Assembly: GCA_947494705.1 (NCBI GenBank)
Contig: CANLVN010000001.1
Location: forward strand, 310,001 to 374,000
Direction: 5' to 3'
Source of the DNA: an uncultured Erythrobacter sp.
Lineage (GTDB): Bacteria; Pseudomonadota; Alphaproteobacteria; Sphingomonadales; Sphingomonadaceae
DNA: 64,000 nt
This document shows, piece by piece, positions 45,175 through 55,954 of this stretch; positions within the stretch are counted from its first letter, which is position 1, and every line of letters starts with the position of its first letter. The notes beneath the pieces are model-generated. The model did not search any database and was not told where the DNA came from. It was given only the letters and a program-made list of their open reading frames with translations. The translations under genes were made by a program, and so were the position numbers.

Positions 45175-45865
45175 TGTCCGTCGTCAGAACATTTTGCACA
45201 ACTCGCGGTGTAGGTCAGCGGAGCGTGGGCTTCGTCTTGGATTGATATTTAGGCGGCGAGCCTGCGGTGTTGCAAGCGCCGATATTGGAGTGTCTGTCGC
45301 TTGATTCTTTCTCGTCGTTTGATGATGGCGGTAGCCCTGCCGCAATAGACATCGGCAGGCGTCACATTGTCGAGGCTCTCGCGGTAGCGCTGGTGGTTGT
45401 AGTGCCCGACGGAGCCGAAGGTGGCGCCAAAGGCGCCATCGCCTCGATCTGCTGTTCGGGATCGCCTGGCAGGAAGTAGTTTTCCAGCAGCACGCGGTTC
45501 TTCAATGTCTGATGCCAGCGCTAGATCTTGCCCTGCGTCTGCGGATGGAAGGGTGCGCCGCGCACATGGCTTATCCTGTTGGCCTCGATGTATTCGGCCA
45601 GTTCTCCGGCGATGTAGCTGGGGCCATTGTCGCTGAGCAGGCGCGGCCTGTGCAGCACATTGGCATGGTCGCAGCCTGAGGCTACCAGCGCCATGTCCAG
45701 CGTGTCGGTGACGTCCTCGGCCTTCATCGTCGTGCACAACTTCCAGGCGATGATGTAGCGCGAGTAATCGTCGAGCACAGTCGACAGATAGACCCAGCCC
45801 CACCCGATGATCTTGAAGTAGGTAAAATCTGTCTGCCACATTGACCAGGGTTTGATGATCCTGCC
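45175..45865 (-). mobile_element. decayed IS3-family element (partial)
   Basis: From an apparent terminal sequence (TGTCCGTCGTCAGAACATTT) at 45175 to about 45865, where the amidohydrolase fragment begins. It contains the catalytic-core half of an OrfB-type transposase. No left inverted repeat was found, so the element is truncated. Confidence 0.7.
45249..45841 (-). pseudogene. IS3-family transposase (rve core), broken
   Basis: Readable integrase-core segments are MWQTDFTYFKIIGWGWVYL, STVLDDYSRYIIAWKL, LLSDNGPSYIAGELAEYIE and then QGKI followed by TAG at 45521-45523. The stop falls where IS3-type transposases normally have the Glu of the DDE triad (QGKIERWHQTLKNR). After it RWHQTLKNRVLLENYF continues in frame; a further frame shift follows an insertion near 45415-45430, and the normal C-terminus VTPADVYCGRATAIIKRRERI is read in another frame up to 45249. 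It is inactive. Confidence 0.8.
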
Positions 45866-46214
45866 CAGGCCCGTCGGTAGGCGGGTAAAGATTGGCCATC
45901 AGCGACAAACGGCCGGAATTGTAGAGGTGCCCGTGGCCGTCGAGAAAGCCGGGCAGCAAGGTATGGCCACGCAAGTCTTCCATCGCATGACGAGGGAACC
46001 GTGAAAGCGCTGTCTGGCGATTTCCGACAAAGGCGATTTCACCACCGCGCACCACCAATGCTTCCGCATATGCGGGCTCGTCTCCTTCCATGGTGATAAT
46101 GTTTCCGCCGGTATAGATCACGGCCAGGTGGCCATCGGGCTGTGCCTCTCCGGATGATAGCGGGGCAGAAGCTGCAAAGCCCATCAGGGACGCTGCCAGC
46201 AGGGCTATAGCCAT
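45865..46214 (-). pseudogene. amidohydrolase (YtcJ-like), 5' fragment cut by IS remnant
   Basis: ATG 46214 begins a signal-like peptide (MAIALLAASLMGFAASAPL) and a metal-dependent amidohydrolase N-terminus: VIYTGGNIITMEGDEPAYAE and LLPGFLDGHGHLYNSGRL, where HGH is a metal-site motif. It then runs into the IS3-family remnant, and the ORF track joins both as one 348-residue ORF. A related intact amidohydrolase lies at 47861-49579 (VYEAGRIITMEPSQPVGRF), so it may be a broken paralogue. Confidence 0.72.
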
Positions 46215-46367
46215 TTTTTCAGTAGTTTGGTCCCGATCATTATTGTCCAATCCCCTGTGCGCAACCCACCTTGAGGTGCAAAAACCGTGCTGCACACAAC
46301 CCTTATCTTGTTAGCCGCAACCGATACAATGCGATCAGTTTGCTCGAGCATCGCCACCTGCATCAGT

Positions 46368-47864
46368 TTATTTGTCGGGTTTCGCCAGCAAACGTTTCCC
46401 TGCAAGAACCGCCTCCTGAAATTCACCCTCGCGCACGACCGCTTGCCCCGCGATAATGACGTATTCCATCCCCACCGTCGCTTCGTATGGCTTGCCATAG
46501 GTTGCTTGTGCAGCAACTTTCTTCGGGTCAAACACGACCAGATCCGCGTCCATGCCGGTTTGCACTCGCCCTTTGCGCCTGAAGGCCGGCGCGAATTCCT
46601 CCATCCAGCGCGCCTGATTGAGACTGGTCCGGGCCAGCGCGTCCTTTAGCGAAAGAACACCTTCATCCCGGGAATAGTGGCCCAGCAGGCGAGTGAAAGT
46701 TCCCGATACGTTGGGGTTGCTGAGCACCGATGGGCCAAAGGCAGGCGTCGCGTCCGATACCGCCATCATGCCCGGCCAACGTAGCGCCTCGTGCATCCAT
46801 TCCTCTGTCACGTAGTGATGGTTGACCATTCCCGAGGGCTGTTCCTGGCGATAACGCTTGAATGTTTCTTCGGTTAGCCACTCACCCGTGGCCGTCCACT
46901 GCACATCCTCATAGGTGATCGCGAAGATCGATTGCCAATCGCGTCCGAACACGGCGGCTGATATGGCTGTTCCCCCTGCGGCATAGGTCAGCGTCTCGGT
47001 CGAAATGCGAGCCCCGCGGGCATTGGCCGCATTGATCCGGGCTAGCCAATCCCCGACCCGGTGCATGGCGCTATGCGTGATGTGGCAGATCAACACCGGC
47101 GCGCCGGTTTCCTCGGCAAGCGCGATCACTTCATCAAGACCGGCCATATCGCCCGGCAGTCCGCGCCTGACATGCACGGTCACGGGAACACCGCGCTTTC
47201 CCGCCACTTCAAACACCATCCGCAGTTCAGCAGGACTAACCGCATCGCTGATGTAATCGAGCAAGAGGCCGATGCCTAAGCCCCCCTCATCCAGACCATG
47301 ATCCAGCAAGGCCCGCATCGCGGCAATGTCTGCGTCAGTCGCGCGCTTGACGAAGGCTTCTGGTTCAGTGGTCACGCCCGTCTTGTCGAACAGATAAGGC
47401 GTATCCTTGCCGGTCAAGACTTTGGTCCGGATCGCCAGATGGCTCACCGAAGCGCCAAAGTGCAATGGCGCGCCTTGCTGGAAAAATTCTCCATATGCGG
47501 TGACGGGGAATGCCCCGGCCTCTAGGTCTAGCTGGGTCGTCACGCCGTCGAGCGCCTGCAGCCGGGCTCCAAACAGTGTGGGGGTATGCGAATGGGTGTC
47601 GATGAGGCCGGGTGCGACAACCATTCCGGCTGCATCAATCACTTGCGCGCCATTCAGCGGCTCGGTCGAGATTGCCTCAATCTCTCCGCCGCGCACCCCT
47701 ACGTTGCGCACAGCATCCAACCCGCTTTCCGGATCGATCACTCTGCCGCCTTGCAGGACAAGATCGTAGGTCGCCGGCGTTGGGGAATGCGCGCAAGCCG
47801 TCAGCAGCGAGCAAGCGCAAAGCAGCGAACCGATCATCACAATCGCTGATCGTATGGACATCAT
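46368..47864 (-). CDS. D-aminoacylase-like amidohydrolase lipoprotein
   Basis: 498 residues with a lipobox-like LLTACAHS signal and an amidohydrolase fold: YDLVLQGGRVIDPESGLDAVRNV, VVAPGLIDTHSHTP with the HSH metal motif, and LICHITHSAMHR. This matches N-acyl-D-amino-acid deacylase-type enzymes. Its start overlaps the stop of the next upstream amidohydrolase gene by 4 nt (ATGA), so the two are co-translated. The natural substrate is unknown. Confidence 0.83.
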   Translation of the reverse strand: MMSIRSAIVMIGSLLCACSLLTACAHSPTPATYDLVLQGGRVIDPESGLDAVRNVGVRGGEIEAISTEPLNGAQVIDAAGMVVAPGLIDTHSHTPTLFGARLQALDGVTTQLDLEAGAFPVTAYGEFFQQGAPLHFGASVSHLAIRTKVLTGKDTPYLFDKTGVTTEPEAFVKRATDADIAAMRALLDHGLDEGGLGIGLLLDYISDAVSPAELRMVFEVAGKRGVPVTVHVRRGLPGDMAGLDEVIALAEETGAPVLICHITHSAMHRVGDWLARINAANARGARISTETLTYAAGGTAISAAVFGRDWQSIFAITYEDVQWTATGEWLTEETFKRYRQEQPSGMVNHHYVTEEWMHEALRWPGMMAVSDATPAFGPSVLSNPNVSGTFTRLLGHYSRDEGVLSLKDALARTSLNQARWMEEFAPAFRRKGRVQTGMDADLVVFDPKKVAAQATYGKPYEATVGMEYVIIAGQAVVREGEFQEAVLAGKRLLAKPDK

Positions 47865-49579
47865 GACGCGTCATACTCCCCTTCATAGATAACGCCTTCA
47901 ACGCAGATGGATCGCAATTCGTCCACTCCAGCGCTGTATGGGTCGCGGTCAAGCACTGCAAAATCCGCCTTTTTGCCAGCGGCAATCGAGCCGACCAGAT
48001 GATCCATCCCGATTACTTGGGCCGCTTCAATGGTGATCGCGCGCATGGCTTTGTCCAGGCTGATCCGCTCATTGGGAGCTTTGATGTTGCCATCAACTGT
48101 CTCGCGGGTGGCCGCAATCCAGGCGAGGTAAAGAGGATCAATCGGAGCCATGTTGAAATCGCTGTGCAGGCCCAGCGGCACACCCTTGCGCTCAAGCGAG
48201 CCAAGCCGATTGATCACGGCTGCCCGGTCTGGTCCCAGACCATCCGCATATGCGTCACCTAGCACGCGGATATAGTTCGGCTGTGCCGATACCATCAGGC
48301 CGAGCCGGGCAATCCGGCGGTTCTGCGCTTCGGTGGAATAACCCAGATGCTCCAGAGTGATCGTCTGAGCCGATCGCCGCGCCAGGGTTTCGACGGCCGC
48401 CAGAATGACATCGAGCCCTTGATCCCCATTGACATGGACATGCAGCGAGAAGCCAAGCTCCCAATAAGTCTCAAATTGCTGGCGGATGATATCGGGCTGA
48501 GTGATCCACTTTCCCTGATGCCCGTCGCTATAGCCCGGTGTATTCATACGCATGTTCTGGGCAAAAAAAGCGCCATCTGCGAGCAGTTTGATCCGCTTGT
48601 CGACCCGCACATGAGGCCCTGCAAACCGTTCTTCGACCCCGTTCAGCCAGTTCAGCGGATCACCTTCGCGCGGCATGCCCATCGCAAACGGCATGAGCAT
48701 GACGCGCGATAAACAGCCCGGTTGCTCAAAAGCCGCCTTGATCAGGGAGGCTTCGGTTTCAAAGTCGGCAAATATCCCCGTGGCCATATCCGATGCGGTG
48801 GTGATACCCTTGTTCCGGAAGGTTTGCTTGAGCGCTGCCATGCCCCTTTGGATCCGTTCGGGCGTCAGGATGTGAGGGCGCATCTTCTCAAGCGCGATCG
48901 GCAGACCGGATTCCGACAAGTGCCCGCCATTAAAATCGCAGTGTGCCGGATCAGCCTTATAGCTGGCAACGATAGCATCGAAGTCTTCGCGCGAAGCGAT
49001 GCCCCAGCTTTCCATCGCCTTGGTGTTGAGGATCACATCGTGAAAGCTGCGCTGCCAGATCACAACGGGGCGATCACCAGCTATCCGGTCCAGTTCCGGC
49101 CGATCCAGCGGGCCGTGGAACAATTCATGGTAACCCCAGCAGACGAAAAGCGCTTCATCTGACCGCGCCAGTTCCTCTTTGACCCGCTTCCTCCAATCCT
49201 GAGCGGTGCGCGCGCCCGGATAGCTGGCTGAGGGCAGATCCCAATCGTCGGGCGCGACAAAGGGGATGTTGAGCATGACCGCTGCCAGCATTGGATGCAA
49301 ATGGGGCTCAATCAGGCCGGGCATAAACACCTTGCCCGCAAACCGCCGGTCCAGATTGACGCGGCGGCCATCGGTCCAAGGGGAAAGGTCAGCAAGGCTG
49401 TCGGCGACAGACAGAACGACGCCGTCGGCCACCGCAACAAACCTGCCCACCGGCTGCGAGGGTTCCATGGTGATGATCCGGCCGGCTTCGTAAACCGTCA
49501 CGCATTGGTATGGAGCAGCCGCGGTAATCAGCGGGAGTGCGGCCAGGCCTCCTAGAACATGACGGCGATCGGTTTTCAT
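47861..49579 (-). CDS. amidohydrolase (YtcJ/imidazolonepropionase-like), twin-Arg N-terminus
   Basis: 572 residues. The start MKTDRRHVLGGLAALPLI has an RR pair like a Tat signal. Metal-site motifs are VFMPGLIEPHLHP and HVHVNGDQGLD, and the product ends with the usual KADFAVLDRDPY. It is divergent from a Crp-family regulator 118 bp away. A zinc-dependent hydrolase of small amides or lactams is likely. Confidence 0.85.
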   Translation of the reverse strand: MKTDRRHVLGGLAALPLITAAAPYQCVTVYEAGRIITMEPSQPVGRFVAVADGVVLSVADSLADLSPWTDGRRVNLDRRFAGKVFMPGLIEPHLHPMLAAVMLNIPFVAPDDWDLPSASYPGARTAQDWRKRVKEELARSDEALFVCWGYHELFHGPLDRPELDRIAGDRPVVIWQRSFHDVILNTKAMESWGIASREDFDAIVASYKADPAHCDFNGGHLSESGLPIALEKMRPHILTPERIQRGMAALKQTFRNKGITTASDMATGIFADFETEASLIKAAFEQPGCLSRVMLMPFAMGMPREGDPLNWLNGVEERFAGPHVRVDKRIKLLADGAFFAQNMRMNTPGYSDGHQGKWITQPDIIRQQFETYWELGFSLHVHVNGDQGLDVILAAVETLARRSAQTITLEHLGYSTEAQNRRIARLGLMVSAQPNYIRVLGDAYADGLGPDRAAVINRLGSLERKGVPLGLHSDFNMAPIDPLYLAWIAATRETVDGNIKAPNERISLDKAMRAITIEAAQVIGMDHLVGSIAAGKKADFAVLDRDPYSAGVDELRSICVEGVIYEGEYDAS

Positions 49580-49697
49580 CTTTGGTCTCGCTAGAAATCA
49601 GTGACGCAACCCCTTCGAATTGCGCTTTTACCGGGTTGCACTATGCGGCAGGTCGCATGCAAAGAAAATAAACTTTTTAACAATTGGGTCAGAGGCG

Positions 49698-50366
49698 ATG
49701 TTTACATCTCAAGCGCCAGGCATCCTTGCGCTGCTCGATCAAGGCGAGCGGGCGCAGATTGCCGCACTCGCCCAGCGGCAAAATTACCGCGATCAGGAGG
49801 TTATCCATGAACGCGGCGATCTGGGAGCGTGCCTCAGCATCGTTATCGAAGGCAATGTCTCGCTCTACAGGATCATGAACGACGGGAGCATCATCTTCGC
49901 GTCAACGGTGGGTTGCGGGCATAATTATGCCGATTCAGCATCTATTGCCGGATCGTCCCGAACTCACCGGGCCGTGGCGCACGGTAAAACTGTCGTGGAT
50001 CATTTTGATAAGACAGCCTTTGAGGAGATTGTGGAACATCATCCCAATGTGGTCAGGGCGCTTTATCATATTGCCTCTCATCGCCTGAATATGGCGATCG
50101 AGATGCTCGACGATGCACGGATCCTGCCCACTCGGGTCCGGTTGGCCAAAACGCTTCTACGCTTGGAGACAGACTCTCCCACGCCCGGGGTTGTTTCTGG
50201 AAAGCAGGAACAACTGGCCCAGATGCTCGGCCTATCGACCGTCAGTATCGTCCAGAACCTCAAGCGTCTGGCAGCCGAAGATCTGATCGAAACCGGTTAC
50301 CGGGAAATCAGAATTCCAGATGTTGATCGGCTCCAACGCTGGGCGAAGGAGGTGGACTGGGAGTAG
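49698..50366 (+). CDS. Crp/Fnr-family regulator
   Basis: 222 residues from ATG 49698. A cyclic-nucleotide-like sensor domain (LLDQGERAQIAALAQRQN; NDGSIIFASTVGCGHN) is followed by a C-terminal winged helix (GKQEQLAQMLGLSTVSIVQNLKRLAAEDLI). The FNR iron-sulfur cysteines are absent. It lies divergent from the amidohydrolases and may regulate them. Confidence 0.8.
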   Translation: MFTSQAPGILALLDQGERAQIAALAQRQNYRDQEVIHERGDLGACLSIVIEGNVSLYRIMNDGSIIFASTVGCGHNYADSASIAGSSRTHRAVAHGKTVVDHFDKTAFEEIVEHHPNVVRALYHIASHRLNMAIEMLDDARILPTRVRLAKTLLRLETDSPTPGVVSGKQEQLAQMLGLSTVSIVQNLKRLAAEDLIETGYREIRIPDVDRLQRWAKEVDWE

Positions 50367-50978
50367 AGTCTGCAAGAGACTGTCAGCCTGGCAGATCTTT
50401 GGGCACTAAAGCGTCAGCAAGTGTGGCTGGAGGAGCTCCCTATCGATCATTTTGAGCAGCGTCGCCCCAGTCAGGCCTTGGTCAAGGAGCGTTACGACCG
50501 TGTCGTATCCTGATGACCAAGCTCATGCGGCCGGGCCTCAGCGTCTCTCATTGAATTCAAGACAGACCGATTCTCCAGTTTACGACACGCTCTTCACCAC
50601 GCCTTGCCGAAGCATCGGACGGATCGCTGTCGATACCGCTGCTGACATCGGGAACGGTTCGGTGGCCGCGAAATCAATACAAGCGCAAAGGAGAGGTATA
50701 GGCTCAATTGCAATGCGGCTCTGACCCGCTGGATCTTCACGAGCGACCGCGATCTGCGCACAGGTCAGCACGTCAGCCTTTTGTTTTGTTGCCCGAAAGC
50801 AGTCTGTCTGCAAACGGCCAGAAGCTGCCAGGCAGCAAAGCGCCCTCATGTCGGACGTTCAGGCTCTAACAAACGATCCCTGAAAGCCAACAGGTAGCTT
50901 GCTCTAGTTATGCGCACCGCTGATGTTCGATGATGATTGGCATTGCGTTGATCCTGGCACAACCGGCGCTATTTATCC
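50367..50978. other. intergenic region left of htrA
   Basis: About 610 bp with no gene I can support; short frames do not resemble known proteins. It separates the amidohydrolase/Crp genes from the stress region and probably carries the protease promoter. Confidence 0.5.
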
Positions 50979-52115
50979 ATGATGAGACAAACGTTGACGA
51001 AGCCAATGTCATATGCGCGTCCGTGGATAGTGGTTCTGATCATCATGAACGTCTTTCTTCTTGCCGCCTCAGCAGCCCTCTTGATCAACCAATCCGCCCC
51101 GGTGGCCGAACCCCGCGTCGTCACTGCGCGGGGCGATCTTGGCGCGGACGAACGTGCTACAATCGATTTGTTTCGCAATGCGCGAGATTCAGTGGTGTTC
51201 ATTTCCACCCGGCAGCGTGTGGCCGATTTCTGGACACGCAATGTCTATAGCGTGCCCCGCGGATCGGGCTCGGGTCTCGTATGGGACGAGGCAGGCCATA
51301 TTGTAACAAATTTCCATGTCATCGAGGGCGCCTCCGAAGCGCAAATCCAGCTTGCCGACGGTCGCCAGTTTTCCGCCACGCTGGTCGGTGTTAGCCCACA
51401 ACACGATCTTGCTGTCCTGAAAATAGGCGGTGCGGGCTTCACTGCGCCCGCGCGGGTGCCAATCGGGACAAGCAGCGACCTGCAGGTCGGACAGAATGTT
51501 TTCGCAATCGGAAACCCGTTCGGACTGGACTGGACCCTGACCAAGGGCATCGTTTCGGCGCTGGATCGTTCGCTGCCGAATGAGAATGGTCCCGACATTC
51601 GGCACCTCATCCAGACCGATGCCGCCATAAATCCCGGTAATTCGGGTGGTCCGCTGCTCGATTCCGCGGGCCGACTGATCGGGATCAATACAGCGATCTA
51701 TAGTCCTTCCGGGGCATCGGCCGGGATCGGCTTTACCGTGCCGGTCGATACGGTCATGCGCGTTGTGCCGCAGCTCATTTCTGAGGGGCGCTATACGCGG
51801 CCCAGCCTTGGCGTTGAAAGCGATGACGATATAAACGACCGGCTCAAGCGCGCCTCGGGGATCGAGGGCGTTTTTGTCCTGCGAGTCGATCCCGGGTCAT
51901 CTGCAGAGCGCGCCGGTCTGGTTGCTGCCCAGCGCACAAGGCGCGGGGTCGCTCCAGGGGACATCGTTACCGCTCTGAACGGCAAACCCGTTTCCAGAGT
52001 CGGCGATCTGCTCGCCCGGCTTGACGATTTTCGGGTCGGACAAAGCGTCGAACTCACGCTGATGCGCGGCGGCGAAGAGCGAACAGCCAGGCTCGAACTC
52101 GAACCGGGAAGCTGA
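50979..52115 (+). CDS. HtrA/DegP-like serine protease
   Basis: 378 residues. One N-terminal membrane anchor (WIVVLIIMNVFLLAASAALLI) is followed by a trypsin-like S1C domain with His in VTNFHVIEG, Asp in HDLAVLKI and Ser in INPGNSGGPLL, and one PDZ domain (VLRVDPGSSAERAGLV). This is the DegS/AlgW-like layout: an anchored periplasmic quality-control protease. It converges on the Hsp20 genes, with a shared terminator between them. Confidence 0.9.
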   Translation: MMRQTLTKPMSYARPWIVVLIIMNVFLLAASAALLINQSAPVAEPRVVTARGDLGADERATIDLFRNARDSVVFISTRQRVADFWTRNVYSVPRGSGSGLVWDEAGHIVTNFHVIEGASEAQIQLADGRQFSATLVGVSPQHDLAVLKIGGAGFTAPARVPIGTSSDLQVGQNVFAIGNPFGLDWTLTKGIVSALDRSLPNENGPDIRHLIQTDAAINPGNSGGPLLDSAGRLIGINTAIYSPSGASAGIGFTVPVDTVMRVVPQLISEGRYTRPSLGVESDDDINDRLKRASGIEGVFVLRVDPGSSAERAGLVAAQRTRRGVAPGDIVTALNGKPVSRVGDLLARLDDFRVGQSVELTLMRGGEERTARLELEPGS

Positions 52116-52126
52116 TGCAATAAGAA

Positions 52127-52153
52127 GGGCCGGTCCACTGGTAGGACCGGCCC
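52127..52153. terminator. bidirectional terminator between htrA-like and hsp20 genes
   Basis: A perfect stem GGGCCGGTCC-ACTGGTA-GGACCGGCCC lies just after the protease stop and before the end of the Hsp20 gene. A short T-rich stretch (TTCTTATT) follows on the minus strand, so it works best for the Hsp20 operon. Confidence 0.75.
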
Positions 52154-52165
52154 TCACGGCTGCCC

Positions 52166-52666
52166 TTAACCGGCGTTGATCGGGATCGTCTTGCGTCCCT
52201 GAGCCGCTTCTGCGGTGCGCGGAACCGTAACGGTCAGAACACCATTGCGGAAGGCCGCCTCGACCTTGTCCTCGTCGATCTGCGAGGGCAGGCCGATGCG
52301 ACGCTCGAAGCGGCCATAGCTGCGTTCGGAATAGCCGCGTTCCTCGTCGCTGGTTTCGGACTTCTTTTCGCCCCTGATCACCAGCTGGCGATCGTCCAGG
52401 CTTATTTCGATGTCCTTTTCCTCCATGCCAGGCAACTCGGCCGTGACACGAATTTCCTTGTCGTTCTCCGACAGCTCGACCCGCGGCCAGCCTAGGCTGC
52501 GCCCGATGGACGGCAGCGACGGCATGGAAAACCCGCGAAACATGTCGTCGAACAAGCGATTGATATCCCGATGAAGCGACATCACCGGATGATCGACCCG
52601 CTCCTCCTGCCGGGGAGCGATGTCTTGGCCCTGGCTTTTCCAGGGAATGAGATCGCGAATGGCCAT
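52166..52666 (-). CDS. small heat-shock protein Hsp20
   Basis: About 166 residues from ATG 52666 (MAIRDLIPWKS); the ORF track extension is unlikely. The alpha-crystallin domain runs from RVELSENDKEIRVTAELPG through DIEISLDDRQLVIRGEK and NGVLTVTVPRTAEAA, followed by the usual KTIPI-type C-terminal motif. It is an ATP-independent holdase for unfolding proteins. It is preceded by another hsp20 gene and shares its terminator. Confidence 0.92.
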   Translation of the reverse strand: MAIRDLIPWKSQGQDIAPRQEERVDHPVMSLHRDINRLFDDMFRGFSMPSLPSIGRSLGWPRVELSENDKEIRVTAELPGMEEKDIEISLDDRQLVIRGEKKSETSDEERGYSERSYGRFERRIGLPSQIDEDKVEAAFRNGVLTVTVPRTAEAAQGRKTIPINAG

Positions 52667-52769
52667 CTCGACATTCCTCCTGTTTTCCGACTGGTTCAGG
52701 CAAGGCCCCGTCGCGCGGGGTAGGCGCGATTGCACCCACCCCGCCGAGGATTTGCCCGGTAATTGAGGC

Positions 52770-53246
52770 TTAGGCCGCCTTGTCTTCGGTCAGCTGCGGC
52801 GTGTCGTCATTGACATGTTCGCGGCTTCCGATGGCGATCTTGCGTGGCTTAAGCGATTCAGGGACGATCCGCTGGAGCGAAATCGTCAACATGCCGTGCT
52901 CGTAATCCGCATCGCGCACTTCGACATAGTCGGCCAGCTGGAACCGGCGCTCGAACGCACGGGCAGCGATACCGCGGTGAACGAATTCGACACCGTCTTC
53001 GTCCTTCTCGGTCTTCTGACCGGAGATGACGAGCTGGTTCTGCTGTGCAGTGATGTCGATTTCGTCCGGACGGAAGCCGGCCACCGCCAGGGTGATCCGG
53101 TAGCTGTCTTCGCCGGTGCGGACGATGTCGAAGGGTGGGTAGCCATCCTGCGTGTCTGCACGGAAGCTGTTCTCGAGCGCATCGAACAGCCGATCGAAGC
53201 CGACCGTCGAGCGGCGATAGGGGGTCAAATCAAATGCAGTTCTCAT
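52770..53246 (-). CDS. small heat-shock protein Hsp20 (IbpA-like)
   Basis: 158 residues from ATG 53246 (MRTAFDLTPYRRSTVGFDRLF, the IbpA/HspA N-terminus). The alpha-crystallin core is DIVRTGEDSYRITLAVAGF, ITAQQNQLVISGQK and YEHGMLTISLQRIVPE. A heat-shock promoter and a ROSE-type leader lie upstream. The adjacent hsp20 follows and probably reads from the same transcript. Confidence 0.92.
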   Translation of the reverse strand: MRTAFDLTPYRRSTVGFDRLFDALENSFRADTQDGYPPFDIVRTGEDSYRITLAVAGFRPDEIDITAQQNQLVISGQKTEKDEDGVEFVHRGIAARAFERRFQLADYVEVRDADYEHGMLTISLQRIVPESLKPRKIAIGSREHVNDDTPQLTEDKAA

Positions 53247-53345
53247 TTCCAAATCCTCCTTGTTGAGCAATCTGGGCATGAGAGGCGCCGGGATCCAAGA
53301 GCCGACGCCCTCTGTCCAACCGGACCCGTAATGGCATCCGGTACT
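53247..53345 (-). ncRNA. ROSE-like RNA thermometer in the hsp20 5' leader
   Basis: The leader between the promoter and ATG 53246 ends with TTGCTCAACAAGGAGGAT: the TTGCT element can pair with the AGGA of the ribosome-binding site, as in alphaproteobacterial ROSE thermometers. GC-rich hairpins lie further upstream in the leader. Recognised by pattern only; covariance support was not tested. Confidence 0.55.
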
Positions 53346-53350
53346 GACAA

Positions 53351-53378
53351 AATTAGGAAACGCGCAATTGGTTTCAAG
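53351..53378 (-). promoter_or_regulatory. heat-shock (RpoH-type) promoter of hsp20
   Basis: Minus strand CTTGAA, 16 bp, then CTAATT. This matches alphaproteobacterial sigma-32 promoters and has the same spacing as the groES promoter at 55909-55936. Confidence 0.6.
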
Positions 53379-53425
53379 ACCCGATAGAAATTTTTTATCG
53401 TCTTGTTTTCAGTGGTTTGCAAGGG

Positions 53426-53457
53426 AAAACCAGGCACACCGATTGAGGTGCGCCTGG
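53426..53457 (-). terminator. terminator after the DUF465 gene
   Basis: On the minus strand a stem of CCAGGC/GCCTGG and CACC/GGTG around TCAATC is followed by TTTTCCC. It lies about 40 bp after the DUF465 stop codon. Confidence 0.7.
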
Positions 53458-53495
53458 CCTTCTTCCAGGAGAGAATATGATTAAATGGAGTGCGT

Positions 53496-53687
53496 TTACG
53501 CGGTCAGCCGATCGCTGCTTGCGTGATCGGAAGTCCAGCTTTGCATCTGGTCCTTGAGCGCCAGTTTGAGCTTCTTCAGCCGGGCAATCAGAATTTCGTC
53601 AGGCCGGGGTCGTTTGCTTTCCAGCCGGATTTCGTCCTCCAGCCGCGCATGTTCGCGTGCAAGATAGTCCAGAAACCTGTCGGTCAT
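53496..53687 (-). CDS. YdcH/DUF465-family small protein
   Basis: About 63 residues from ATG 53687 (MTDRFLDYLAREHARLEDEI), all helical. LEDEIRLESKRPRPDEILIARLKKLKLALKD is the conserved family signature. Function unknown in general. It is transcribed in the same direction as groEL, directly downstream. Confidence 0.82.
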   Translation of the reverse strand: MTDRFLDYLAREHARLEDEIRLESKRPRPDEILIARLKKLKLALKDQMQSWTSDHASSDRLTA

Positions 53688-53807
53688 TATCTCCTCCTCT
53701 CTCATTCGACCGATTTTGCGATGTTGCCGCGTTTGAAGCCTGCCTCGCCCAGAACGGCGTGTGCAGGCGCCCGGGCAGCACTGCCGCCAGCGGCGTGTTT
53801 GAGGATG

Positions 53808-53836
53808 GGAGAGCGCGGGGTCACACCGCGCTCTCC
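53808..53836 (-). terminator. hairpin just after groEL
   Basis: Perfect 11-bp stem GGAGAGCGCGG with loop GGTCACA, 9-37 bp downstream of the groEL stop codon. There is no T-run, so it may act as a 3' stabiliser or an attenuator before the DUF465 gene. Confidence 0.55.
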
Positions 53837-53844
53837 TGACCGGA

Positions 53845-55479
<1,635 letters not shown>

Positions 55480-55521
55480 CTATGCTTCTTTCGGTTGAAC
55501 AGAAGTTTCAACGTATTGTGC

Positions 55522-55836
55522 TTACGCCGCCTTCTTGAGCTCGGCGGTGGTTTCGATGATGCCGAGGATGTCGCTCTCCTTCATGATGAGCAGGTCCTCG
55601 CCGTCGATCCGCACTTCGGTTCCGGACCACTTGCCGAACAGGATGCGGTCGCCCGCCTTGACGGCGAGTTCCACCAGCTTCCCGGCATCGTCACGCGCAC
55701 CCGGGCCGACAGCGACGACTTCGCCTTCCATCGGTTTTTCCTTGGCGGTGTCAGGGATGATAATGCCGCCGGCCGTCTTTTCTTCGGCCTCGATACGGCG
55801 AACCAGCACGCGATCGTGCAAAGGTCGGAAATGCAT
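55522..55836 (-). CDS. groES: co-chaperonin GroES
   Basis: 104 residues: [23 protein letters not shown], the mobile-loop region, and [26 protein letters not shown]. Forms the lid of the chaperonin. First gene of the groESL operon, behind a heat-shock promoter and a CIRCE-like element. Confidence 0.96.
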   Translation of the reverse strand: MHFRPLHDRVLVRRIEAEEKTAGGIIIPDTAKEKPMEGEVVAVGPGARDDAGKLVELAVKAGDRILFGKWSGTEVRIDGEDLLIMKESDILGIIETTAELKKAA

Positions 55837-55908
55837 GCATAACCTCCATTACAAAGCGAAATGACTTACAGCGCCTACCCCCGGATGATCGGCAGAAGGC
55901 ATTTGGCG

Positions 55909-55936
55909 ATCTAGTTTTGCTGGAAACGGCTTCAAG
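55909..55936 (-). promoter_or_regulatory. heat-shock promoter of groESL
   Basis: Minus strand CTTGAA, 16 bp, CTAGAT. The predicted start of transcription is about 65 nt before the groES ATG. Confidence 0.6.
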
Positions 55937-55954
55937 AGGTCCAAATCAAATTTT

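Noticed and set aside
45115-45190. Complete tRNA-Met gene
   Set aside because: Only the 3' half is recognisable; the D-arm and 5' acceptor are absent and the T-stem has mismatches.
50452-50849. Small ORFs in the gap before the HtrA-like gene
   Set aside because: No conserved motif, no ribosome-binding site and no clear coding bias.
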